Assembly (NCBI RefSeq): GCF_023276375.1
Contig: NZ_JALLPK010000004.1
Location: 1 to 64,000 of the forward strand
From: Halocatena marina
GTDB taxonomy: Archaea; Halobacteriota; Halobacteria; Halobacteriales; Haloarculaceae
Reading direction: 5' to 3'
Length of the DNA: 64,000 nt
The position numbers were made by a program, and so were the translations under genes. The notes below the pieces were generated by a model, which was not told the origin of the DNA, searched no databases, and saw only the letters and a list, made by a program, of their open reading frames with translations. Shown piece by piece: positions 8,205 to 17,130 of this stretch (position 1 is its first letter; every line of letters begins with the position of its first letter).

Positions 8205-9365
8205 ATGTTGTTAACAGTGACACCAAACAAAGTCCGAAAATACGAGTCGCTTGACGTGGTAATCGTCGGCGCAGGTGCCGCTGGCATCGGTATTGGAACC
8301 GTTCTCTCAGATCTCAATCTCAGCTCCTACACGATTCTCGAGCGAGACGAGATCGGGGCGTCGTTCCAACAGTGGCCCGAGGAGATGCAGTTCATCACGC
8401 CCTCGTTCCCAAGCAATAGCTTCGGTTGTCGAGATTTGAATGCCATCACCACCGATACGTCGCCTGCATTTGCCCTCGACCGCGAGCATCCAACGGGCGC
8501 AGAGTACGCTAAATATTTACAAGGTGTTGTCGAGTTCCACGACCTCCCCGTTCGAATAGGAGTTGAAGTCGAATCAGTAGAACAGCATAACGATGAGTTT
8601 GTGCTGCATACGTCAGCGGGAGTTATCCACTGTCGGTTTGTCGTCTGGGCGGCTGGTCAGTTCGGTACCCCGAACGACAACCCCGTTCCGGGAGCAACAC
8701 ATTGTATCCACAACTCGCATGTTGATTCTTGGCGTGAGTATGTCACAGAGTGTATCTCAGACACTATTGTTATTATCGGTGGATATGAGAGTGGTATCGA
8801 TGCGGCTCTTCATCTCGCTGATCTTGGATATGAGGTTATCGTTCTCGATAAAGAAGGACCATGGCAATTCCGAGAACCTGATCCAAGTGAAACGCTCTCA
8901 CCGTATACGATCCAACGATTATACGAAGCGATTGACAACAGTGCCGCGATTACCCTGTACGATGGCTTCTGTGTCGACCATATAGAACAGTCTGATGGTG
9001 GATTCGAGGTGGTAGGAATGGATGGTGAGTCGTTCGAGACACGGAATCGTCCAGTGCTTGCGACAGGGTTCGAAAGCGGGCTCGGGCCTGCAGACGAATA
9101 CTTTGATGTTACAGAAGGTACCCCCCAGCTCACTGAGCGAGATGAATCGACGGCGACGCCAGGGCTGTTTCTCGTCGGACCGCAGGTTTCACACAGAGGA
9201 CAGCAGTTCTGCTTCATATACAAGTTCAGACAACGGTTCGCTGTTGTCGCCGATGAGATCGCCAATCGACTCAATATCGACCGGTCACCACTCGATGAGT
9301 ACCGTGAGAAGAGCATGTTTCTCGAAGAACTGCCCTACTGCGAACAAGACATGTGTGATTGCTAA
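8205..9365 (+). CDS. FAD/NAD(P)-binding oxidoreductase with a cysteine-rich tail
   Basis: A 386-residue flavoprotein of the flavin-monooxygenase/thioredoxin-reductase-like type. The FAD-binding Rossmann motif GAGAAG is at residues 22-27 (VVIVGAGAAGIGIGTVL); a second dinucleotide-binding loop follows (IVIIGGYESGIDAALHLADL); and the family segment WPEEMQFITPSFPSNSFG is present. The last eight residues, CEQDMCDC, carry three cysteines that could ligate metal or cycle as a redox centre, an unusual ending for this family. It starts a three-gene operon: its TAA is two bases before the S14-like gene. The physiological substrate is unknown; context suggests a role in metal limitation or thiol/metal redox chemistry. 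Confidence 0.85.
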   Translation: MLLTVTPNKVRKYESLDVVIVGAGAAGIGIGTVLSDLNLSSYTILERDEIGASFQQWPEEMQFITPSFPSNSFGCRDLNAITTDTSPAFALDREHPTGAEYAKYLQGVVEFHDLPVRIGVEVESVEQHNDEFVLHTSAGVIHCRFVVWAAGQFGTPNDNPVPGATHCIHNSHVDSWREYVTECISDTIVIIGGYESGIDAALHLADLGYEVIVLDKEGPWQFREPDPSETLSPYTIQRLYEAIDNSAAITLYDGFCVDHIEQSDGGFEVVGMDGESFETRNRPVLATGFESGLGPADEYFDVTEGTPQLTERDESTATPGLFLVGPQVSHRGQQFCFIYKFRQRFAVVADEIANRLNIDRSPLDEYREKSMFLEELPYCEQDMCDC

Positions 9366-9367
9366 TC

Positions 9368-9553
9368 ATGACACAAGATACTTCAGAGGAAAACAACAGA
9401 ATCGAACGCTCAAACGAAGCGAAGGACGACCATCGCTATGTTTGTCGAGTGACTGGTCGCGAAGATGGTCTCATTGGCAAGTATAACATCTGGCTCTGTC
9501 GGCAATCGTTCCGTGAGCTGGCTCCGACAATCGGCTTCAAGAAATATGACTGA
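9368..9553 (+). CDS. Ribosomal protein S14 paralogue lacking two zinc ligands (C-minus type)
   Basis: A 61-residue protein whose second half matches archaeal 30S protein S14 almost position for position: GREDGLIGKYNIWLCRQSFR, then ELAPTIGFKKYD. Canonical archaeal S14 holds one zinc with two CxxC pairs. Here the pairs read C26-R-V-T29 and C44-R-Q-S47, so the second cysteine of each pair is replaced by Thr and Ser and zinc can no longer be bound by four cysteines. In bacteria such C-minus paralogues of S14, L31, L33 and L36 replace the zinc proteins under zinc starvation. Its location between a flavoprotein and a FeoB-like GTPase, opposite a CobW GTPase, supports the same role here. The first 23 residues are a variable acidic extension. 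Its stop overlaps the next start. Confidence 0.85.
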   Translation: MTQDTSEENNRIERSNEAKDDHRYVCRVTGREDGLIGKYNIWLCRQSFRELAPTIGFKKYD

Positions 9554-11255
9554 CGCACTGACGTGGTTGAGCAGTGGCTCATCGTCGGTGAGCGACGGAG
9601 AGGAGACCGTTGTGGTCGTTGGGAAAGAGAGCGTTGGCAAATCGGAGCTCGTCGCTGGCCTCACTGGGACGAATCCGACGACTGGGAACTTTCGGGGGAC
9701 GACCGTCGATGTCGAGCGATACGAGTCGGATGAATTCGACTTCGTCGACACGCCCGGTATCCTGCTTGGTACGGACACCGAGACCACCCGAACGGCAATT
9801 AGAGCTGTCGAAATGACCGAGACAGTGTTACTCGTCACTCGCGCGACGAGCATTGACGATGATCTCGAAGACCTGCTGCCACTTGTGCAAGGAAAAACCG
9901 GTGCTATCGTGGTAACGTTCTGGGACAAGGTGGCGAACCCGGCCGAAGCGCGAGACCAATTGAACCGACTTGCAAGGAGTCTCGGTGTTCCACTCGTTCC
10001 TGTAGACGCGCGGAACGTCTCTCGTATATCTTCCGATGATGGTGATGCCGCCATGGACAGAGTCGACAATGACCAGCTCATTAGTGCGATTCACAACGCA
10101 AGAGAATTCCCTGGAAGAGTTCACCGACAAACAGGTATTTATTTCGAGCCTCCAGAGACAATCATCGACCACCCACTCACGGGTCCGTTCGTTAGCATTG
10201 CTTTGCTACTGTTGCCAGCCGCAGCTGCAGTCCACTTCGCTAACGCTGCGGCTGCCGAGCTCTCTCCCCTCGTTAGTACGATACTCACGCCGGCGGTCGA
10301 ATGGACAAACGGTCTTCCAGGACCACTCGCAGCAGTGCTGGGCGGTGACTATGGCCTGCTTTCCATGGGGCCATTCCTGTTCGTCTGGGCCGGGCCGACA
10401 ATCCTCATCTTTGCGGCTTTCATGGCAGTCTACAAGAAAAGCGGACTCATCACACGAATAACCGCATCACTCCACCCATACCTTCGGTGTGTGGGCCTCA
10501 CTGGTCGGGACCTCGTCCGCGTGGTCATGGGGTTCGGCTGTAATGTCCCGGCGGTCACCAGTACCCGAGGTTGTTCGAACTGTACGCGTCGGACAACTGT
10601 CTCGGCTATCGGGTTCGGGTCGGCTTGCTCGTATCAGTTCCCGGCTACTCTTGCTGTGTTCGCGGCGGTCGAGATGCCGTGGCTCGTCATTCCGTACGTC
10701 GGTATTCTCACGACAACGACACTCGTCTACGCTCGCTTGATCGCACCTGAACACGCGCGAACGGCACCGCTCGCCACCGAAAGCCGTGCTTTCCTCCAGT
10801 GGCCGACGTGGCAGTCTGTGTGGCGCGAGACTAGAATAGTGGTCCACAGTTTCTTTCTCAAAGCACTCCCGGTCTTCACTGGTATTGTCCTTGTCGCATC
10901 TCTCCTCGACTATTTCGGCCTACTGGACATGATTGGCTATGCCCTCTCACCACTAATGGGAATCTTCAACCTTCCCGGTGAGACGGCACTCGTTGTCGTT
11001 CTGGGATCGATCCGCAAGGATGGCTTGCTTCTATTACAGTCAGATGGTCTCAGTTCGACGCTGTCCGCGATGACCCCCGCGCAGGTGCTGACAGCCGTTT
11101 ATCTAGCGGGGGTGTTGCTTCCATGTTTGGTCACAGCGATCACAGTTGCGAAGGAACTCTCACCGAAGTATGCAGGACGTATGATGCTCCGCCAGGCAGC
11201 AGCTGCCGCCGGCTTCTCGCTGCTCATTGGATGGGGTGGAGCGATTATATTCTAG
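9546..11255 (+). CDS. FeoB-like membrane GTPase, probable divalent metal importer
   Basis: A 569-residue protein starting at the ATG at 9546, eight bases inside the S14-like gene (longer in-frame starts would cover most of that gene). The N-terminal G domain shows GKESVGKS (P-loop), GNFRGTTVD (switch I) and DTPG (switch II). The usual NxxD base-recognition motif reads TFWD, so guanine recognition is altered. The membrane part has two gate (nucleoside-recognition) domains, the first with the FeoB hallmark GFGCNVPAV at about residues 329-338, followed by a C-x-x-C (RGCSNCTRR) absent from ordinary FeoB. At 569 residues it is shorter than most FeoB. No FeoA or FeoC is nearby. FeoB proteins import Fe(II) or Mn(II); the neighbours suggest zinc or another scarce metal. 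Confidence 0.85.
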   Translation: MTDALTWLSSGSSSVSDGEETVVVVGKESVGKSELVAGLTGTNPTTGNFRGTTVDVERYESDEFDFVDTPGILLGTDTETTRTAIRAVEMTETVLLVTRATSIDDDLEDLLPLVQGKTGAIVVTFWDKVANPAEARDQLNRLARSLGVPLVPVDARNVSRISSDDGDAAMDRVDNDQLISAIHNAREFPGRVHRQTGIYFEPPETIIDHPLTGPFVSIALLLLPAAAAVHFANAAAAELSPLVSTILTPAVEWTNGLPGPLAAVLGGDYGLLSMGPFLFVWAGPTILIFAAFMAVYKKSGLITRITASLHPYLRCVGLTGRDLVRVVMGFGCNVPAVTSTRGCSNCTRRTTVSAIGFGSACSYQFPATLAVFAAVEMPWLVIPYVGILTTTTLVYARLIAPEHARTAPLATESRAFLQWPTWQSVWRETRIVVHSFFLKALPVFTGIVLVASLLDYFGLLDMIGYALSPLMGIFNLPGETALVVVLGSIRKDGLLLLQSDGLSSTLSAMTPAQVLTAVYLAGVLLPCLVTAITVAKELSPKYAGRMMLRQAAAAAGFSLLIGWGGAIIF

Positions 11256-12018
11256 AAATGAATGGGAAAACAATACCGCTCGCATTTGAGCTTGCTGTGC
11301 TTTAGTGAATCAAGAAGACTGATCATCACGCCGACCGAGAGCAGGAGGCCGTATCGACCGGCGGAGGCGAGCCCTCACAGCAGTCGCTGTTGCTAGACGA
11401 GAAGTGCGCTGTAGCACGATTCAATGCCGGATCGAAACATGCCAAAATATTCTAATTGATACTAGAAAAACGCACTTTACCCATAGAATAGACATATTAA
11501 TAGCGTAGGTAGACATCTCTCTTGGTACGCACGAGACGGTGAGGTATTTGATGGATTGCGTCTGCTCTTACTGAGGACGCTACTGGTGTTCTCCGTTGAG
11601 ATTTCGAGAGACAACTCGATATCGATAGGTGTTCACAGCGATTCCACAGCATCACACGAATTTTACTGTGTGATCGGTCGTCTCTGGTAGTTAGGGGTGA
11701 TCGGTGTGCAGCCGGTCGATATTGCCCCTGAACTGATGTCGATATCTCGTTGTATTAAAATACACCTATATCTACTCTTCTGATAGTAATGGGAGAGCGA
11801 GCATACGTCGGTACAGAGACGAGGTTCGTCGATTGAATATACGAATTATGGCAAAATCGTCGCATAGCCCCGTACTTTTTAGCAAACCGTGTTCTTATTT
11901 CATACCATCAGCACATATATTTGACTAGTTATCTATTCTTGATTTGTTGAGCGGGGCAGTACCGATAGCGACTGAAGATCGTTGCCCACTGACCGACCCC
12001 GACGTAATGATCCGGTAT
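11256..12018. other. Gene-free spacer
   Basis: Between the convergent FeoB-like and LarA-like genes. Short frames only. A plus-strand frame at about 11944-12309 mostly runs antisense to the LarA-like gene and is its shadow. The middle is A+T-rich with several TATA-like stretches but no gene to serve. No repeats or RNA genes seen. Confidence 0.5.
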
Positions 12019-13356
12019 TCAGGACGGGGATGGGGCTGTCAGTTCGCCGCTCGAGAATTCGATCTCCCGGAGATCCCCATCTACCAGAAGATCGTCGCGC
12101 TCACGCGCTTCTCGGACGAGCGCCTCCGATGCGTACAGTCGGTCAAGCTGCATCGTATCGCTGATCCTCAGGATTCGAGCCTCGTCCGGTTCGACCACGC
12201 CGACCGTCGACAATGCAGCGGTCAATCCAGCCCTATCAGTCTCGACGACGGGCGGAGTCCGTGCAGCCCTCGGGGAACTGCTCGTAAGCGTGTTGATGAG
12301 CAACTTTAATGGATCGGCGGACCCTGCCAGCCGCTGATGGATGAAGTCAGCCATCCCGAGACCGGAGGCATTCCCGTGGGAGGCGTCCGTGAGTGATCGA
12401 ACGTAAATACGCTTGACTGACGGTGATTCGGGTTCGGGTTCGTTGATTGCATACGGACGTCGGCCGACCACGTTGGTGTCCATCCCAGCGCCACTAACGT
12501 CCTTTCCCATCTGATCAACGACGAGCACGTCCAGGTCGTCGAACGGCAAGCTTGGAAGCAGGTCGTAGGCTCGTTCGAGGAGTGCTGATTCTCGTTCGAG
12601 AAGCGTGTTGGCCGGAACTCCTTCGATAACAGCTGTCTCATCGCGCTGATCCTCGACGATAGCAACACCGCCAAGGATCGGGAGCGCATCCAGCATGAAC
12701 GACGCGATTTCGGGAATCATCTGGCGGAAACTCCAGTCGACAGCCCACTCGTGGGCCGTCTTCGCCCCAACCTGGTTGCCCATCCCAATGACGAGCATCT
12801 TCGCTAACCCGCTCTCGACCGATCCTTGAAAGTCGGTGTGGGGCTTCACACGATTGACCGGGATGATGCCGTCGGCTGCGGCCGCTGCCGCATCGGCGTG
12901 AACCGGTACGTTTCGCTCCGAAGTGTGGCCGACGACAACTGTCTCCATCGTTGAGCGCACTTCGCAACCAATTGAGTCCTCCTTGACGCCCAGCGCCTCG
13001 AGCTTCGATACCTGCCCGTCGGCGGTCGCTCCGCCGTGACTGCCCATCGCGGGGAACACAAATGGCTCATAGCCAGCATTTCGGAGCCCAGAGACGACAC
13101 CCCGGACGATGGCTGGAAGGTTGCCGATTCCGCGACTTCCGACGCCAACCGCCACCTCATCTCCTGGCTCGACTGTCGTGAGTTCGAGTGTCGTCACCAT
13201 CTCTGAGGCGTGGCGTTCAATCTGCTCAGGCGCTATTGGATTAGTGTGCCATACCTGCTCAATCGTTCCCATCCGTGGCAGCTTCTGGGTGCCACAGGCG
13301 TCCAGAACCGTCTCTTCTGGTACCACGAGTGAGTGTGGAGACGAGTTGTCAGCCAT
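12019..13356 (-). CDS. LarA-like (nickel-pincer type) hydroxyacid racemase/epimerase
   Basis: A 445-residue member of the LarA superfamily, whose founding member racemises lactate with a nickel-pincer cofactor. Conserved positions line up with the LarA ligands: His107 in AMGSHGGAT, His173 in VKPHTDF, Lys186 in SGLAKM (the lysine that binds the pincer) and His202 in TAHEWAVD. LarA homologues racemise or epimerise various alpha-hydroxyacids, including sugar acids. It is followed by a sugar ABC importer, aldo/keto reductase and dehydrogenases, which favours a sugar-acid substrate. No larB, larC or larE cofactor-maturation genes are in the window, so maturation would depend on genes elsewhere. 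A TATA-like CTATAATG lies about 25-30 bases before the start. Confidence 0.75.
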   Translation of the reverse strand: MADNSSPHSLVVPEETVLDACGTQKLPRMGTIEQVWHTNPIAPEQIERHASEMVTTLELTTVEPGDEVAVGVGSRGIGNLPAIVRGVVSGLRNAGYEPFVFPAMGSHGGATADGQVSKLEALGVKEDSIGCEVRSTMETVVVGHTSERNVPVHADAAAAAADGIIPVNRVKPHTDFQGSVESGLAKMLVIGMGNQVGAKTAHEWAVDWSFRQMIPEIASFMLDALPILGGVAIVEDQRDETAVIEGVPANTLLERESALLERAYDLLPSLPFDDLDVLVVDQMGKDVSGAGMDTNVVGRRPYAINEPEPESPSVKRIYVRSLTDASHGNASGLGMADFIHQRLAGSADPLKLLINTLTSSSPRAARTPPVVETDRAGLTAALSTVGVVEPDEARILRISDTMQLDRLYASEALVREARERDDLLVDGDLREIEFSSGELTAPSPS

Positions 13357-13538
13357 AGGTATAAGGATTCAGGGGATACATTATAGTGTTTTGGGGACAA
13401 GTCGCATGCAACTGAGCAGGCTCGACACAGAAACGGGTGACTCCCGACGAGTCCAGTTCGGCATAACCGACATCGCCAGAAGCTCCGACTGTAATGACTG
13501 TAGCAGGGGGCTGCCCACACCGACCACCACCAGAAAGC

Positions 13539-14378
13539 TCACGCCGCGAACGCCTCCGAGAGGTATCGCCTCGAAAAGACGTACAGGACTGTCGGGGGCG
13601 TCCCTATGATGAGCACTTCGACCATGAGCTTCCCCCAGAACACACGCTCGCCTGAGGATCCCGAGACAGTCTGGAACAGCACAGGGACTGCCGGCCGAGG
13701 CCCGAACCCGGTGGTCAGCAAGTTCGAGAACAGAAAGTCGTTCCACCCGACGAGGAACGCGAGGAACCCGACAGCAACAATACCAGGGGCCGATAGAGGC
13801 AGGACAACCCGAACGAACGCGCTGAACTGCGTGCATCCGTACACCTGTGCTGCTTCCTCCAGATTGGCCGGGAGGGACTCGAAGAAATCCCGCAGGATCC
13901 ACATCGCAAACGGGACAACGAAGATCTGGTAGGCAATCCAGAGCCCATGGATCGTGTTAAACAGTCCGAGGTCGTGCCACAGCGATGTCACTGGAATAAT
14001 CAGGACGATATACGGGAACAGCATCGCCCCGACGATGAGGTAGAAGCCTACCTTCCGGCCTGGAAAGCGAGTCCGTGCGAATGCGTAGGCACCTGGGATG
14101 GTGATGAGCAGTGCAATGATAGCGGTACCTGCGGCGACAAAGAGGCTGTTGACGAGATTGTCTTTGATTTCGTTGAATCCGGTAACCCATGTCTGTAACG
14201 TGGGATCGTGTGGAATGAGGTGTGGTTCGCCGAAAAACTCCGTCGGAGGGCGAAATGAGACGGACACAATAAACACGAGCGGGACAATGATAGTGGCCAC
14301 GAGGAACGCAATCGTTGCGTAAACGAGGCCGCGATAGAGCAGGTCGCTCGAATCGGTTCGACGTCGGTTGGTACTCAT
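13539..14378 (-). CDS. Sugar ABC transporter permease, MalG type
   Basis: A 279-residue inner-membrane permease with six hydrophobic segments. The cytoplasmic EAA loop (LEEAAQVYGCTQFSAFVRVV followed by LPLSAPGI) contacts the ATPase. The N-terminal arrangement (YRGLVYATIAFLVATIIVPL) and the GWNDFLF motif are typical of the CUT1 carbohydrate-uptake family. Its start overlaps the stop of the MalF-type gene by four bases, so both are translated from one message. It forms a heterodimer with that protein, driven by the ATPase at 19097-20242. Confidence 0.93.
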   Translation of the reverse strand: MSTNRRRTDSSDLLYRGLVYATIAFLVATIIVPLVFIVSVSFRPPTEFFGEPHLIPHDPTLQTWVTGFNEIKDNLVNSLFVAAGTAIIALLITIPGAYAFARTRFPGRKVGFYLIVGAMLFPYIVLIIPVTSLWHDLGLFNTIHGLWIAYQIFVVPFAMWILRDFFESLPANLEEAAQVYGCTQFSAFVRVVLPLSAPGIVAVGFLAFLVGWNDFLFSNLLTTGFGPRPAVPVLFQTVSGSSGERVFWGKLMVEVLIIGTPPTVLYVFSRRYLSEAFAA

Positions 14379-15328
14379 GCTCGACCCACCTCATTCTCCC
14401 GCTCGAACTCCCGTATGAACAGGAACACGAATCCGAATGTGATGACGAACAGGATGACTCCGAGGGTGAATGCGAAGCCGAGTTGTCCGCGGTCGTAGGT
14501 GTAGTTGTACAGCAGTACAGCAAGAATCGACGTCTCATAGCCAGGGCCACCTTGCGTCATCTGGAGCGGCTGGGAGACCTTAGAGAGGTTCCAGACCATC
14601 CGGATGCTGATTGCAACAAGAATCGGTCCTTTCAACTGGGGGAGCGTGATGTTCCGGAACGTCTGCCAGCGGTTCGCCCCGTATACTCTGGCAGTCTCGT
14701 AGTATTCGTCAGGTATCTTCTGGAGCCCGGCCGTGAAAATGATAAACATAAACGGCCAGAACGTCCACGCTGTGGCGAACGTGATTACAGCGAGGGCGGT
14801 ATCACCGTTTGCTGTCCAGTAGATCGACTCTGCGAGCACCCCCCACTTTGTCAGGTAGCCGAACACGGGACCGAGATCGGGTTCAAGTAGGTAAACCCAG
14901 ATCGTCCCACTCACGAGCGGTGGCATGGCGTATGGGATGAGGAACACGCCGTTGATCACGCTCTTGAATCGGCTAATCTGGCTGACAGCGAGCGCGGCAG
15001 CGAGCGCGACAACGAGCTGGATGAACGTCGTTGTCGCGAATAACACCGTCGCCTTCATGGAGATAAAGAAGACGTCCCAGCTCATCAAAAAGGTGTAGTT
15101 GTCGAGACCAACCCACTGTGGCTCGCCGACGAACGGCCACTTGTGAAAACTCATCCAGATGCCTCGCATGAACGGGAACCACATCAGAGACACGAGGAAT
15201 AGGGCTATCGGAACGACCAGAAGATACGAGAACCAATGGTCCCGCAGTACGCTCTCTATTTCATCAAGCCGGGAATAGCGGCGGACCGACTTGGCACGGT
15301 CAATAATTGTCCAATCCGAACTTGTCAT
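14375..15328 (-). CDS. Sugar ABC transporter permease, MalF type
   Basis: A 317-residue permease with six membrane segments and an EAA loop (YYETARVYGANRWQTFRNIT, then LPQLKGPI). I place the start at the ATG at 15328 (MTSSDWTIIDRAKS); the frame is open further upstream to 15376, but those residues are poor in the usual pattern and run toward the binding-protein gene. It lies 66 bases after the substrate-binding protein gene and overlaps the MalG-type gene, all transcribed leftward. Confidence 0.93.
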   Translation of the reverse strand: MTSSDWTIIDRAKSVRRYSRLDEIESVLRDHWFSYLLVVPIALFLVSLMWFPFMRGIWMSFHKWPFVGEPQWVGLDNYTFLMSWDVFFISMKATVLFATTTFIQLVVALAAALAVSQISRFKSVINGVFLIPYAMPPLVSGTIWVYLLEPDLGPVFGYLTKWGVLAESIYWTANGDTALAVITFATAWTFWPFMFIIFTAGLQKIPDEYYETARVYGANRWQTFRNITLPQLKGPILVAISIRMVWNLSKVSQPLQMTQGGPGYETSILAVLLYNYTYDRGQLGFAFTLGVILFVITFGFVFLFIREFERENEVGRA

Positions 15329-15394
15329 TGTGACACAGAGCCTCTCGAATCGTAATAAAGATTCGCCCTCGCGCAAGGCGAGCGGCGTGCGGTG

Positions 15395-16807
15395 CTACAT
15401 GCTGAAGTCGATCTGCTGTCGCGCTCGCTTTGCAGCCTCGTCGAGCGCCTTTTCGGGCGAGGTCTTCCCCCGAATAGCGTTCTGCAAAATCGGAGGCGTG
15501 TCACCCATCATCGCGGTGAGGTGTTGAGGGTGTGAGCTCCATCCAACTTCCGCGATCGTGTCCTCTGCAGTAGTGATCATCGTTTCGCCGAGACGGTGGG
15601 ACGCTCCCTTGATTTCGGGCCAGACGTTTTTGTTCACCGGTGCACCGCCAGTGAACGTGTGGAGCTCCTTCTGGAACTCGTCTGTGAGCATGAAATTGAT
15701 GAACTGCTTGCCCGCGGCCTGCTTTTTCGCCCACTCATCTTGTCCAACTCCCTTGGGTGCTCCCATGATTCCCGCGGCATAGATGAAGTACGCCCCGCGG
15801 TTGTTGGCGGCGCCCTTCCACATAGGTCCATACTGGATAGTTCCGTCCTTAATCATGTCAGGAGCTCGTGACAGGAACATTCCGTGGCTCAACGAATTGA
15901 ACTGCATCATGCTAACTTTACCGTCGATGAGCAGTTGGACAGACTGCTCATCGGACATTGAGGGCGAATTCGGGTGAGATAGCTCGTGTTTTTGAAAGAT
16001 GTCTACGTATTTGCGGAACCACTCTTTCCAGACCGCGTTGTCGAAGTTCACGTCGCTCCAATCGGGTGCGAGGAACAGACCGTCGGCACCACCTTCCGCT
16101 GTCGTCCACATTGCCAGCGTCTCGTCAGTGATGTCGCCCTGATCACCGAAGATCTGGTATCCGTAGTCGGCTGGACCGTCTTCCTGAAGTTGCGTTGCAA
16201 CCTGTACCAGGTGGTTGTAGTTTTTGGGCGGGAAGTCGTCCTCAGGACTAAGGCCTGCTGCCTTGAAGTGATCCATCCGTGCGACGAAGGGTCGGCTCAA
16301 ACATAGCGCGGTCGGCATCTCAACGACATCAGCGTCGTAGCCATTGTAGACGTTACGCGCCAGTTTGAGGCTCCACTCCATCCCGTCTAGGACTGAGTCA
16401 TCGATACTGTCCATGTAGCTGTCGGCGGGTTCAATCCAGCCGGGCTTGATGAACTGACCGGAGAGGAAATTGTTTGAGTTGTAGATCGCCGGTCGCGTAC
16501 CGCCAGCGATGTTCTGGCGCCACTTTCCGCCAGCGATGTCCCCAAACGACGTGTAATTTCCTTGGATGGTCAGCGATTGCTCGTTCTCGAACTGCTTAAC
16601 GAGCTCTTTGACCCTATTGTTCGCGTACTCTGACTGGGAAGGATACCACGTCCAGTACGGCAACTGGACGCCGCTCCCGTCCGTCCCGGGCGTCGATGAA
16701 TCGTTTCCACCGAGACAGCCCGCCATCGCGGCAGTGCTCGCTGTGGCGAGAAGCCCAGTACACTTCATAAATGACCGACGGCCGATTGGCTTACCATGCT
16801 CCGTCAT
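15395..16807 (-). CDS. Sugar-binding lipoprotein of the CUT1 ABC importer
   Basis: A 470-residue extracellular solute-binding protein (family 1). It begins with a Tat signal (GRRSFMKCTGLLATASTA) ending in a lipobox with MAGC, so it is exported folded and lipid-anchored. The following Gly/Ser/Asn-rich linker is standard for haloarchaea, and LPYWTWYPSQSEYANNRVKE opens the periplasmic-type fold. I choose the ATG at 16807: a TATA-like TTTTAATAAT lies about 25 to 30 bases upstream, and it gives a compact signal; two in-frame ATGs further upstream (16828, 16849) fall inside or before that element. The substrate is unknown. Confidence 0.92.
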   Translation of the reverse strand: MTEHGKPIGRRSFMKCTGLLATASTAAMAGCLGGNDSSTPGTDGSGVQLPYWTWYPSQSEYANNRVKELVKQFENEQSLTIQGNYTSFGDIAGGKWRQNIAGGTRPAIYNSNNFLSGQFIKPGWIEPADSYMDSIDDSVLDGMEWSLKLARNVYNGYDADVVEMPTALCLSRPFVARMDHFKAAGLSPEDDFPPKNYNHLVQVATQLQEDGPADYGYQIFGDQGDITDETLAMWTTAEGGADGLFLAPDWSDVNFDNAVWKEWFRKYVDIFQKHELSHPNSPSMSDEQSVQLLIDGKVSMMQFNSLSHGMFLSRAPDMIKDGTIQYGPMWKGAANNRGAYFIYAAGIMGAPKGVGQDEWAKKQAAGKQFINFMLTDEFQKELHTFTGGAPVNKNVWPEIKGASHRLGETMITTAEDTIAEVGWSSHPQHLTAMMGDTPPILQNAIRGKTSPEKALDEAAKRARQQIDFSM

Positions 16808-17130
16808 ACCCCCAAGAGAGGAATACATATTATTAAAACTTTCTCCCACACCGATTCATTAGTGGGAGCAGCACAGCAAGGTTGTTGTCGTCGAAAGAGA
16901 GAAACTGATCGGTTAGACAGCCAATATCCATCTCGTTACCCGTCTCAATTTTCAATGGAGTTCAAATTCTGAGAAATAAATCCCAAAGCCACCGTCCAGA
17001 ACCCTCATTAGAGCGTCTAATCTCCGAGACATCAAGCGCAGTGCACCGAAACCACAGCATCAAAAACAGCGAGTTAGAATTAGTATCCACATTATTACAT
17101 AGTGCGTTGTCGCTTTCGGACCATCACGGT
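16808..17130. other. Spacer with the importer promoter
   Basis: Holds the TATA-like element at about 16829-16842 for the leftward transporter operon. The rest up to the aldo/keto reductase stop shows no gene or repeat. Confidence 0.45.

Noticed and set aside
9465..9545. Longer N-terminus for the FeoB-like protein
   Set aside because: It would start inside the S14-like gene in another frame; the ATG at 9546 gives a normal G-domain N-terminus and an 8-base coupling overlap.
14315..14890. 191-codon plus-strand frame
   Set aside because: Antisense to the MalF-type permease; composition is that of a shadow.
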